A stretch of DNA of 18,804 nucleotides. It comes from JAWBOD01 sp964651405. Lineage in GTDB: Archaea; Aenigmatarchaeota; Aenigmatarchaeia; Aenigmatarchaeales; Aenigmatarchaeaceae. The DNA lies in assembly GCA_964651405.1 (NCBI GenBank), contig CAZYZB010000016.1, forward strand, positions 1 through 18,804, given 5' to 3'. The notes under the pieces are model-generated. The model searched no databases. It was not told the DNA's origin and saw only the letters and a program-made list of their open reading frames with translations. Shown here piece after piece: positions 1-5,579 of this stretch (its first letter is position 1; every line of letters starts with the position of its first letter). The translations under genes and the position numbers were made by a program.

Positions 1-53
1 CCTGAAATAGCTATCCCTATCAATACTAAACTAGCTAATATTTTTGTATTCAT
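1..53 (-). CDS. Exported or membrane protein, 5' end only
   Basis: Only the first 17 codons lie in the window; the gene runs off the left edge. The start is an ATG at 51-53, with a good SD site (AAGGTG on the minus strand, 59-64) five bases upstream. The visible residues are a short positively charged N-terminus (MNTK) followed by a hydrophobic run (ILASLVLIGIAIS), which looks like a signal peptide or membrane anchor. The product cannot be identified. The gene lies downstream of the GC-rich hairpin island on the same strand, so that island could belong to its leader region. Confidence 0.6.
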   Translation of the reverse strand, partial: MNTKILASLVLIGIAIS

Positions 54-112
54 TTTTTCACCTTAAAATTTTCCTTTTTTTGGGTATTTACCTAGAATTT
101 TCTTGAAACAAA

Positions 113-173
113 GTCTCAAGGCAAGGCTAACCAACGGTCGCCTTAATATCGCGCCCCTCCTCGGCGCTAGAGA
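113..173. other. GC-rich island with two adjacent hairpins, candidate structured RNA
   Basis: In an otherwise AT-rich intergenic region, this stretch is strikingly GC-rich. Hairpin 1 pairs AAGGC (123-127) with GCCTT (140-144), and an inner ACC (130-132) with GGT (136-138). Hairpin 2 pairs GCGCC (151-155) with GGCGC (163-167) around the 7-nt loop CCTCCTC. TCTC (114-117) can pair with GAGA (170-173), closing both hairpins into one compact fold. Neither hairpin is followed by a T-run on either strand, so a simple terminator is unlikely. No known RNA family was recognised, and strand is undetermined. It could equally be leader structure for the gene at 1-53. Confidence 0.3.
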
Positions 174-286
174 AATTTTACTCACAACTTAATTACGAAA
201 GAAAAACGCTATTAAAATCCTGCTAAACAAATCTTGTACAAACATAAAACATGTGCAATACAAAACTATGACAAGAATATGACAGC

Positions 287-703
287 CTATCTGAAGCTTT
301 TATTTATGTTAATCATGCCGACAAGTTCTCTTTCGCTAAAGAAGTAATTTTTTGTCATTTTATAGCATTCTTGTATCCAACTTGGATATTTTAGATTCAG
401 ACCCCAAATGCTTCTCCTAGTTTTCTTACCGTACTTTTGATTTTTCTTAACTTCAGTTAAATTACAGTCTCTTAATTTTTCCAAGTGATATAGACAGACA
501 GTCGGCCTAATGCCTAACCTAAAGCAAAGATCTTCCACTCTCATGCTATGCATCGTTTCAGGACAAGAAATTAACAAGTACAATATTCCAGCCCTTATTT
601 TGTTCGAGCATATCTCGTTTATTTCTGGCAAGAATTGAGAAAGAATAAAACCCTCATTTTCTTTGTCTGTCTTTTGTATCAGTCTTAAAGAAAATTTGTC
701 CAT
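287..703 (-). CDS. Winged-helix transcriptional regulator, paralogue A
   Basis: A 138-residue protein with an ArsR-like winged-helix domain in the middle. Residues about 36-85 show the helical dimer/HTH pattern (IRAGILYLLI, then VEDLCFRLGIRPTVCLYHLEKL as the recognition helix), followed by a basic wing (KKNQKYGKKTRRSIWGLN). It is a clear paralogue of the next gene upstream (761-1189): both share the blocks C..N.IRA, H.LEKL, KYG.K.RRSIWGLN.KYP and a C-terminal INK. No SD site precedes the ATG. A TATA-like stretch (GGATAAATAG on the minus strand, about 724-733) lies about 25 bases upstream, which fits a leaderless transcript. Cytoplasmic DNA binding is inferred; no metal-binding Cys set is evident and the ligand is unknown. 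Confidence 0.75.
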   Translation of the reverse strand: MDKFSLRLIQKTDKENEGFILSQFLPEINEICSNKIRAGILYLLISCPETMHSMRVEDLCFRLGIRPTVCLYHLEKLRDCNLTEVKKNQKYGKKTRRSIWGLNLKYPSWIQECYKMTKNYFFSERELVGMININKSFR

Positions 704-742
704 AGTTTTTCTTTAGAAAAAAGTCTATTTATCCACCAATCT

Positions 743-764
743 GCCAGAATTAGGCCAGAATTAG
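743..764. repeat. Perfect 11-bp tandem repeat
   Basis: GCCAGAATTAG occurs twice, head to tail, at 743-753 and 754-764. It overlaps the stop codon of the upstream regulator gene (761-763 on the minus strand) and lies 40-60 bases upstream of the downstream regulator start, just beyond its TATA-like element. It could be a paired regulator-binding site or a recent slippage duplication. Confidence 0.6.
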
Positions 765-1189
765 ACCACGTCTATTTCACTTCTAGCATCTTTGTTAATA
801 CTACACAATCTATCTAATTCGTTTGCTGTGTAGAATGTTTTAAGCATGTGAGTATAAACAGTTTGAACAAGGTTTGGATATTTCATGTTCAAGCCCCATA
901 TGCTTCTTCTCTCCTTATCCCCATATTTTAATAATCTTATAATTTCAACAATTTTACATTGATTTAATTTTTCCAAATGATGAATAACAACAGAGTGTCT
1001 TTTCCCAAGCTTGTAAGCAATCTCCTCAACTGATAAAGAATGATTAAGTTCTTTAGACTTAACAAGAAGATGGATTATAGAAGCTCTTATAGAGTTATAG
1101 CAGATCCTGTTGAACTCAGGTCTTAGGTTAAATATCATGCTGTCTTCATTCTCAGCTACATCCTGCGTGTCTAAAAGAATTTTATTCAT
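761..1189 (-). CDS. Winged-helix transcriptional regulator, paralogue B
   Basis: A 142-residue protein paralogous to the gene at 287-703. It has the same winged-helix arrangement (SIRASIIHLL; VEEIAYKLGKRHSVVIHHLEKL; basic wing ending RRSIWGLNMKYP). An upstream in-frame ATG at 1234 would add 15 residues. I prefer the internal ATG at 1189 because its N-terminus (MNKILLDTQ...) aligns directly with that of the paralogue (MDKFSLRLIQ...), and because TATA-like sequence (GGTATAAG on the minus strand, near 1222) lies upstream of it. The gap to the paralogue is 57-60 bases, with a separate promoter candidate in it. The pair probably arose by tandem duplication; their targets are unknown. Confidence 0.75.
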   Translation of the reverse strand: MNKILLDTQDVAENEDSMIFNLRPEFNRICYNSIRASIIHLLVKSKELNHSLSVEEIAYKLGKRHSVVIHHLEKLNQCKIVEIIRLLKYGDKERRSIWGLNMKYPNLVQTVYTHMLKTFYTANELDRLCSINKDARSEIDVV

Positions 1190-1235
1190 GTATAAAATAA
1201 TATAAAAAGAAACCTTCTTATACCTTTCAGCCATT

Positions 1236-1250
1236 ACGTAAGCACTACGT
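1236..1250. promoter_or_regulatory. Inverted repeat, candidate operator
   Basis: ACGTA (1236-1240) and TACGT (1246-1250) form a perfect inverted repeat with a 5-bp spacer. It sits 47-61 bases upstream of the preferred start of the winged-helix gene at 761-1189, just upstream of its TATA-like element. That position suits an autoregulatory operator. The repeat is short, so chance is possible. Confidence 0.35.
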
Positions 1251-1266
1251 TAGAAGTCGATAAGGT

Positions 1267-1419
1267 TTACAGAATAAATTGCATAAAGTATACAGAAAGA
1301 TTTAACATTACAATAGCGTCAGTAATAGATTTTTTCTTAGGTTTTGTAAGCATTGCAATTAGATTAATTATGATAACTGCGCAAGCATATCCAGATTCTA
1401 GATAAACTTTTCTAACCAT
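1267..1419 (-). CDS. Small hydrophobic ORF, 50 residues, uncertain
   Basis: An open frame runs from ATG (1417-1419) to TAA (1267-1269) on the minus strand and fills most of the gap between the regulator pair and the divergent toxin-antitoxin pair. The product begins MVRKVYLESG, then has a hydrophobic stretch (residues about 11-25), a basic KPKKK patch and a second hydrophobic end. It could be a small membrane protein, or a relic of a larger gene. There is no clear SD site and I do not recognise the family. Short frames like this arise easily in AT-rich DNA. Confidence 0.25.
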   Translation of the reverse strand: MVRKVYLESGYACAVIIINLIAMLTKPKKKSITDAIVMLNLSVYFMQFIL

Positions 1420-1467
1420 TTACAGCAGTAACAAAAACTTATTTTCTGATGAAATCAACTGCCAGAC

Positions 1468-1779
1468 ATGACATTTTTCAAGGCAAAATTAGATAAAACA
1501 ATTTTATTGGACGAAAAAAGGATAGAGCATATTTTTGAGCATCCTGAAATGAAAAGCCAACTAAGCAAAATAAAAGAAACGTTAGAAAATCCGGATGAGA
1601 TAAGAGAAAGTTTGTGCGTCAAATCAGTATGGCTATTTTATAAATTTTATTTAAAAACTCCAGTAACAAATAAATATATGCTTGTTGTAACCAAAATCTT
1701 AAACAAAGATGGTTTTGTTATTACCGCATTTTTTACTGACAAAATAAAGAAAGATGAGATAATATGGAAAAAAGACTAA
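1468..1779 (+). CDS. PBECR-like nuclease toxin candidate
   Basis: A 103-residue protein with the pattern of the small phage-barnase/EndoU/colicin E5-D/RelE-like (PBECR) family. It has an N-terminal helix ending in R-x-E-H-I-F-E-H-P-E (residues about 18-27), a helix leading to NPDEIRES, a beta strand SVWLFYKFY, and the conserved end DGFVITAFFTDKIKK..IIW (residues about 81-100). Proteins of this type are commonly encoded immediately before a DUF2283 protein, exactly as here, and the two genes overlap by 16 bases. The ribonuclease toxin role is inferred from fold family and gene pairing; no catalytic residue set can be proven from sequence alone. An alternative is a non-toxic relative with a housekeeping role. 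Confidence 0.7.
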   Translation: MTFFKAKLDKTILLDEKRIEHIFEHPEMKSQLSKIKETLENPDEIRESLCVKSVWLFYKFYLKTPVTNKYMLVVTKILNKDGFVITAFFTDKIKKDEIIWKKD

Positions 1780-1988
1780 AAGTTTGGTTTGATTTGGAAG
1801 GCGATATGCTAGAAGTAGGATTCGCTAAAAGAAAGGGTTTTATGAAGGATATTGGAGAGGATATATTTATTAGATTGGATCAAAAGGGTGAAGTTATAGG
1901 GTTTGCTATTCTAAATGCAACAAAGAGGTTTGAAAAAATAAAGGAATTGAAATTGCCAATTAATGGTAAACTAACTATAGCAAAGTAA
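1764..1988 (+). CDS. DUF2283 family protein, candidate antitoxin
   Basis: A 74-residue protein typical of DUF2283. An N-terminal strand pair (VWFDLEGDMLEVGF, residues about 7-20) is followed by a charged turn, then GEDIFIRLDQKGEVIGFAILNATKRF (residues about 31-56), the hallmark of the family, and a short beta tail. The start ATG lies inside the end of the preceding PBECR-like gene (16-base overlap), so translation is probably coupled. DUF2283 proteins are widespread in archaea and cyanobacteria as the second gene of such pairs, and are generally interpreted as antitoxins. That role is inferred here. Confidence 0.8.
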   Translation: MEKRLKVWFDLEGDMLEVGFAKRKGFMKDIGEDIFIRLDQKGEVIGFAILNATKRFEKIKELKLPINGKLTIAK

Positions 1989-2113
1989 CAATTATAATCT
2001 ATCCATAGAGACATTTATTAATAAAAAGAAATTTGCTTACTGCCTTTGATAGTAAATTTTAAAGAAAATTCAAGTTTAAATCCTTTTCCCTCCAAGTATT
2101 TTTTAGTGAAAAA

Positions 2114-2245
2114 ATGCATCCAGTTCAAATTCGACTAACAAAGGAATTAATAGAGAAGATCGATAATCTAATAGAGATTGGTATGTATCCTAACCGTTCT
2201 GAAGCCGTAAGGGATGCAGTTAGAAGATTAAGATTAATTAAATAA
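2114..2245 (+). CDS. Minimal ribbon-helix-helix (CopG-type) DNA-binding protein
   Basis: A complete 43-residue ribbon-helix-helix protein. The strand HPVQIRLTKELIEKID begins the fold, and helix two follows the turn GMYPNRSEAVRDAVRRL, with the typical N-R-S-E-A-[VI]-R-x-A motif (residues about 27-35). Such proteins act as dimers that insert the beta ribbon into the major groove. The frame is open from ATG 2114 to TAA 2243-2245. It ends 31 bases before the unknown 163-residue gene and probably shares a transcript with it. It may repress its own promoter or serve as an antitoxin-like regulator for its neighbour. Confidence 0.8.
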   Translation: MHPVQIRLTKELIEKIDNLIEIGMYPNRSEAVRDAVRRLRLIK

Positions 2246-2276
2246 TTTCTTAAAGTTTAGTTACTTAAAGATTATT

Positions 2277-2768
2277 ATGAATGGTGAAGAGCTTAGAGAA
2301 AGTTTAAACGACGATGGATATCATTTACTATTAGTTGCTAATGATACACCACCCCTTTTTAAAAAATCTGAAACCGAAGGAACTGTGGATTTAGATTTTA
2401 GCCATAGGCATTTATTAAAAGTAGTTACTAGGGAATACGACACTGAAAAAAGAAAATATCTTCCCTACGGTTCTAAGGCAGCAAGATGTGTTGTTTCAAG
2501 TTTATTAGCTTCTGGACAACATCAATTGTGGAAAGAACCTGTTAAAACAGAAGACTTTAAAACTTATACTTCTAAGGCGTTCGAAGAATATGCTTCTAAG
2601 AAAGGATTTGATGAAGAAACAGTAAGAAAGTTGAAAAGACTGTCATTAAGGGAATCTCAGGTTGGACATATGATAGGGAGGGGCTGGTTTAGAAGTTTGT
2701 ATGATGTATACGATGATAGAATTAGACTTAAATGTAGTTTAAGAAGTGTAGTATCACCTAAGATTTAG
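2277..2768 (+). CDS. Unknown cytoplasmic protein, 163 residues
   Basis: I do not recognise this protein. It has no signal peptide or membrane segment. The N-terminal half has short hydrophobic strands (YHLLLVAND; HRHLLKVVTREYD). The C-terminal half is helical and basic (KGFDEETVRKLKRLSLRESQ), ending in HMIGRGWFRSLYDVYDDRIRLKC. Basic and aromatic residues toward the C-terminus would suit nucleic-acid binding, but this is only suggestive. It follows a minimal ribbon-helix-helix gene by 31 bases on the same strand, so the two may be co-expressed. The start ATG at 2277 is preceded by AT-rich sequence with no clear SD site. Confidence 0.7.
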   Translation: MNGEELRESLNDDGYHLLLVANDTPPLFKKSETEGTVDLDFSHRHLLKVVTREYDTEKRKYLPYGSKAARCVVSSLLASGQHQLWKEPVKTEDFKTYTSKAFEEYASKKGFDEETVRKLKRLSLRESQVGHMIGRGWFRSLYDVYDDRIRLKCSLRSVVSPKI

Positions 2769-2798
2769 AATTTTTTCATTGTTAAATGTTTTCATAAT

Positions 2799-2829
2799 TA
2801 CCACTAAAAGTGGTAGCATATCTTATAAA
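2799..2829 (+). promoter_or_regulatory. Palindrome plus TATA box, leaderless promoter
   Basis: TACCACT (2799-2805) and AGTGGTA (2809-2815) form a perfect 7-bp inverted repeat around AAA. A TATA box (TTATAAAT, 2822-2829) follows directly, centred about 26 bases before the ATG at 2852, so the transcript of the small membrane protein pair should be leaderless. The palindrome overlaps the likely BRE side of the promoter, an effective position for a repressor or activator operator. It could also act as a terminator hairpin for the gene ending at 2768, but no T-run follows it. Confidence 0.55.
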
Positions 2830-2851
2830 TCATAAAAATAATATAAATTAT

Positions 2852-2977
2852 ATGAAAGGAACACTAGACCCACTAACTATTATTCTTATCATTGCTATTA
2901 TAATTTTCCTTTTGTTTATTGTTGGTATTATAAAACCTTCAGATATTATTAACTTTTTTAAAGGTGCATCTCCTTGA
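2852..2977 (+). CDS. 41-residue single-pass membrane protein
   Basis: A very small membrane protein: polar start MKGTLDP, one transmembrane helix of almost pure Ile/Leu/Phe (residues about 8-27), then a short tail (KPSDIINFFKGASP) that could lie along the membrane. The start is supported by a TATA box 26 bases upstream, which predicts a leaderless message. Its stop codon overlaps the TTG start of the next gene in the four bases TTGA (2974-2977), showing that the two are co-translated. I do not recognise a family. The tight coupling suggests that it assembles with the 95-residue two-helix protein. Confidence 0.65.
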   Translation: MKGTLDPLTIILIIAIIIFLLFIVGIIKPSDIINFFKGASP

Positions 2978-3261
2978 AGACTAGCAAAAATCAAAATTTA
3001 ATAATAAACATACTATCAGTTGTTTTAATGATTTTATCAATTTTGGCCTTCCTTATCTTAATTTTCTATTTTCAAATTCATAGCCCAGAATATCTTACTC
3101 ATGAGCAATTTTATTCAGCTATGGCTGTGATTGGATTTGCATTTTTTGCTGGTTTATTAAGTGTGTGGATAAATGTATCTAACAAATTAACTGATTTTGC
3201 AAGAGAACTGGGTGAAATTAAGGGCTCTTTAAATCAGTACATGAAAAATCATAAAAAATAA
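2974..3261 (+). CDS. 95-residue two-helix membrane protein
   Basis: The protein has two transmembrane segments (residues about 8-32 and about 48-68) separated by a short loop (IHSPEYLTHEQFYSA), then a C-terminal soluble helix (NKLTDFARELGEIKGSLNQYMK) with heptad-like spacing that could form a coiled coil. The start is TTG at 2974, preceded by AAGGTG with seven bases between GGTG and TTG, the same spacing used at other genes here. It overlaps the stop of the 41-residue membrane gene by four bases. Function unknown; a small heteromeric membrane complex with its partner is inferred. It ends five bases short of the convergent acidic protein gene. Confidence 0.7.
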   Translation: MKTSKNQNLIINILSVVLMILSILAFLILIFYFQIHSPEYLTHEQFYSAMAVIGFAFFAGLLSVWINVSNKLTDFARELGEIKGSLNQYMKNHKK

Positions 3262-3266
3262 AAAAA

Positions 3267-3533
3267 CTACTCATAATAGAAAATGCTTGTATCGCTTGCT
3301 ATGCTGTCTTGAGAGTCTGTTAGAAAAGTTGGATCTTCAATTGAGATAGCATTTAGTTGTTCTTCTGTTATCGATTGTATCTGGTCATCTAAGATAGAAT
3401 CTTCTTCGCTTGTTACTGCTATTCCAGCCGTTCCGGTAGGAACTTGTGTTATGGTAGTTTTTTGTCTGAAAACTAGAAATGCTAGGGCAACCACTATAAT
3501 TGCTATTGCAACAATTACTATCTTTGTTTTCAT
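3267..3533 (-). CDS. Membrane-anchored acidic small protein
   Basis: An 88-residue protein with one N-terminal transmembrane helix (KTKIVIVAIAIIVVALAFLVF) and a strongly acidic extracytoplasmic tail (SEEDSILDDQIQ...), ending in the aromatic SIFYYE. I chose the internal ATG at 3533 over an upstream ATG at 3554 because AAGGTGA lies just before it. That SD site includes the TGA stop of the upstream exported protein gene (3538-3540), so translation is coupled. Orientation of the tail outside the cell is inferred from the short basic N-terminus. No family recognised. It is the last gene of the run from the MFS gene. Confidence 0.7.
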   Translation of the reverse strand: MKTKIVIVAIAIIVVALAFLVFRQKTTITQVPTGTAGIAVTSEEDSILDDQIQSITEEQLNAISIEDPTFLTDSQDSIASDTSIFYYE

Positions 3534-3537
3534 AATA

Positions 3538-4152
3538 TCACCTTGGATAAACAAGAGTTACAAATGTGTAAGCAATGCTGTTAAGGTTCAAAGTTCCTGC
3601 CCAAACTCTTGGTTCATTAGCAATCTCTTGGTTTGCTCTAGTCTTTTTTGTTAAAGATATGTCACCAATCTTTGCTCCGTTGTCTTCACAAGTCTCTGCT
3701 GAGGTGTTTTGACTTTTACAAGTTTCCCAGTTCGGTATTTCTTTTATATCAGCTGTTGCACTGGTTTCAGTAGTTGTTATATTTGTCAGAAGGTACATTG
3801 TTCCATCAATTTTAATTCTTCCTTTCTTAACAGTTGTTCCGATTGCTTCTAATTGAGTTCTCATTCTTTCTTTTACAGTAGACCAATCTGTTACATTCTC
3901 TGCTTTTGCTTGCTTGACTATGTCTGTTATCTCAGTTCTGTTTAGAATTTTTATACCAGTAATATACCATTTTGCTGTAATGTAAGTGTCGCCCGTAAAA
4001 CCTATTCCATAGCCATGTATAACTGGTGATAGATAATTTTTTAGCATTGTTTTGAAAACTTCTTTGTTAGCCTGTGCTGGTCTTGGCAATGCAAATGCTA
4101 TAGTGGTTGTCAAGACTATGGCTAGAACTGCAACTAAAATTATTTTGTTCAA
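3538..4152 (-). CDS. Exported protein with signal peptide, function unknown
   Basis: A 204-residue protein with a signal peptide (KIILVAVLAIVLTTTIAFA, probable cleavage after AFA near residue 21 or AQA near residue 28). The mature part is rich in Thr/Ile strands. It has two cysteines in the segment CKSQNTSAETC (a possible disulfide) and several N-glycosylation sequons (NRT, NVT, NIT, NTS). The start is TTG at 4152, preceded by GAGGTGA, in which TGA is the stop of the MFS gene. Its own stop is inside the SD of the next gene. It is probably a surface or periplasm-like protein working with the MFS transporter and the acidic anchored protein, but no family is recognised. Confidence 0.7.
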   Translation of the reverse strand: MNKIILVAVLAIVLTTTIAFALPRPAQANKEVFKTMLKNYLSPVIHGYGIGFTGDTYITAKWYITGIKILNRTEITDIVKQAKAENVTDWSTVKERMRTQLEAIGTTVKKGRIKIDGTMYLLTNITTTETSATADIKEIPNWETCKSQNTSAETCEDNGAKIGDISLTKKTRANQEIANEPRVWAGTLNLNSIAYTFVTLVYPR

Positions 4153-4156
4153 AAAA

Positions 4157-5542
4157 TCACCTCTTTTTTACTATTTCTCTTAAGCCTCTGACCTTTTTAA
4201 TGATGCCTTTCTCAAAATATTCGAACCTGTTTTGAACGTAAACTAGCTCGTGTGTTATTCCCCTAGCAGGATAGATTGCAAAAGCCTTTAGGAAAACATC
4301 AGTAACAGGCAAAACTCTCTTAACCCTCACTTCCTTTAGTCTCGGCAGACCATAAGCAGTCACAATGCCTCTTAAAATAAAAGACACTACAAACAAAAGC
4401 TGTAATCCATTAAACAAGATTGTTAAGTTTTGCGCTATGTAACCTCCTATTAAAGGAGCAAAGAATAAGGCAGTTCCAACTGATATTTTATAGTTCGCAA
4501 TATAGGAAGGTCTTTTTTCTGGAGGCGTCACATCCAGCAAATAATTGAAGGACGTCAAGTCAAATCCGCTCCATGCAATTCCAGAAAATATGCTAATCAG
4601 TATCAAATGAAAAGTACTCTTTACAAACAAGAAGAAAAATGGATAAAAGACTATCAGGATGTTGCATAAGCTCATTATTGTCCTATCTCCAAACTTGTCA
4701 GAAAGTCTTCCCCAATATCTCAACATTAAGACTCTAGTCAGTATCTCAGAAGCGATTATTATGCCATACCAAGCGTAACCGACTTTCATCACACTCAGCA
4801 TGTAGACTGTAAAGAACGGCGATGCAATGTTGGCTGCAAAGCTTAGCAATGACATGTGCTTTGTAAAAGGATAGAAGTTCTTGTATTTTTTAATTTCCTT
4901 AATGAAGTCTAAGACTTTTATACTGTTTTTTCCATTTGAATCTTTATAATCAGCATCTGGTATTTTCCTTAAATAGAAATACGACATTAAACCAAAAATA
5001 AAAGCTAAAAAGAATACCAATGAAAAGCCGAACAAGTTCTTTGTTAAGCCGAGCAGCCAACCTGCTAATAAAGTAGTAGAAAAGCTAAAAACAGCTTGGA
5101 TTGTGTTTCTTTTTCCAAAGTAACTTCCCCTTATTTTTTCAGGTACTAGGTTTCCCATCCAAGATGACCAAGCAGTGTTTGCAGAACTCAATACGACATT
5201 GGACAAGGTTAAAAATATTATGAACAACCATACTCCTCCTTTAAGGAAGAACATTGGTATCAGCATGATTGGTATCCATATGAGCTTTTGAATCAAGCTT
5301 AATCTTACAGCTACATTTTTTCTGCCTCTTTTTTCTATATACTTTCCTGCAAACACTTGAGATAAGGTAATGAAAAAGTTTGGAATAGAACTAAGAATTC
5401 CTACTTCAGCATTGCTGGCACCCAATGCTATTGCAAATGGCGTTGTGTATGTGCTTGTTATGCCGTCCATTGCTGAAAATGCAGATCCTTCTTTTATCGA
5501 GTTTTTCAGTGCTTTATCAAGTTTTTTCTGTTGCAGAGGCAT
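4157..5542 (-). CDS. Major facilitator superfamily transporter
   Basis: A 461-residue polytopic membrane protein with about 12 hydrophobic segments. Both halves carry the MFS motif-A loop: GKYIEKRGRK (residues 66-75, after helix 2) and GRLSDKFGDR (residues 278-287, after helix 8). This internal symmetry is diagnostic. A cytoplasmic loop of about 30 residues (about 192-220) separates the halves, and there is a basic C-terminal tail of about 60 residues. The substrate cannot be assigned from sequence. Its stop codon forms part of the SD site for the exported 204-residue protein, linking expression of the two. A 37-base gap separates it from the upstream radical SAM gene and includes a TATA-like ATTATATGA, so it may have its own promoter. 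Confidence 0.85.
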   Translation of the reverse strand: MPLQQKKLDKALKNSIKEGSAFSAMDGITSTYTTPFAIALGASNAEVGILSSIPNFFITLSQVFAGKYIEKRGRKNVAVRLSLIQKLIWIPIMLIPMFFLKGGVWLFIIFLTLSNVVLSSANTAWSSWMGNLVPEKIRGSYFGKRNTIQAVFSFSTTLLAGWLLGLTKNLFGFSLVFFLAFIFGLMSYFYLRKIPDADYKDSNGKNSIKVLDFIKEIKKYKNFYPFTKHMSLLSFAANIASPFFTVYMLSVMKVGYAWYGIIIASEILTRVLMLRYWGRLSDKFGDRTIMSLCNILIVFYPFFFLFVKSTFHLILISIFSGIAWSGFDLTSFNYLLDVTPPEKRPSYIANYKISVGTALFFAPLIGGYIAQNLTILFNGLQLLFVVSFILRGIVTAYGLPRLKEVRVKRVLPVTDVFLKAFAIYPARGITHELVYVQNRFEYFEKGIIKKVRGLREIVKKR

Positions 5543-5579
5543 AAACTAATATTTGAATTTCATATAATAAACTTGATTT

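Noticed and set aside
113..173. GC-rich island as a tRNA
   Set aside because: No acceptor stem, T-loop consensus or anticodon arm can be laid over it.
1190..1234. 15-residue N-terminal extension of the second winged-helix regulator
   Set aside because: The paralogue aligns from the internal ATG at 1189, and TATA-like sequence lies inside the would-be extension.
1448..1453. TGATGA resembling box C of a C/D guide RNA
   Set aside because: The base before it is C rather than a purine and I found no box D (CTGA) at suitable distance.
3451..3654. Plus-strand open frame of 67 codons
   Set aside because: It lies antisense across two minus-strand genes with good SD sites and signal/anchor sequences, and its product looks like reversed hydrophobic coding.
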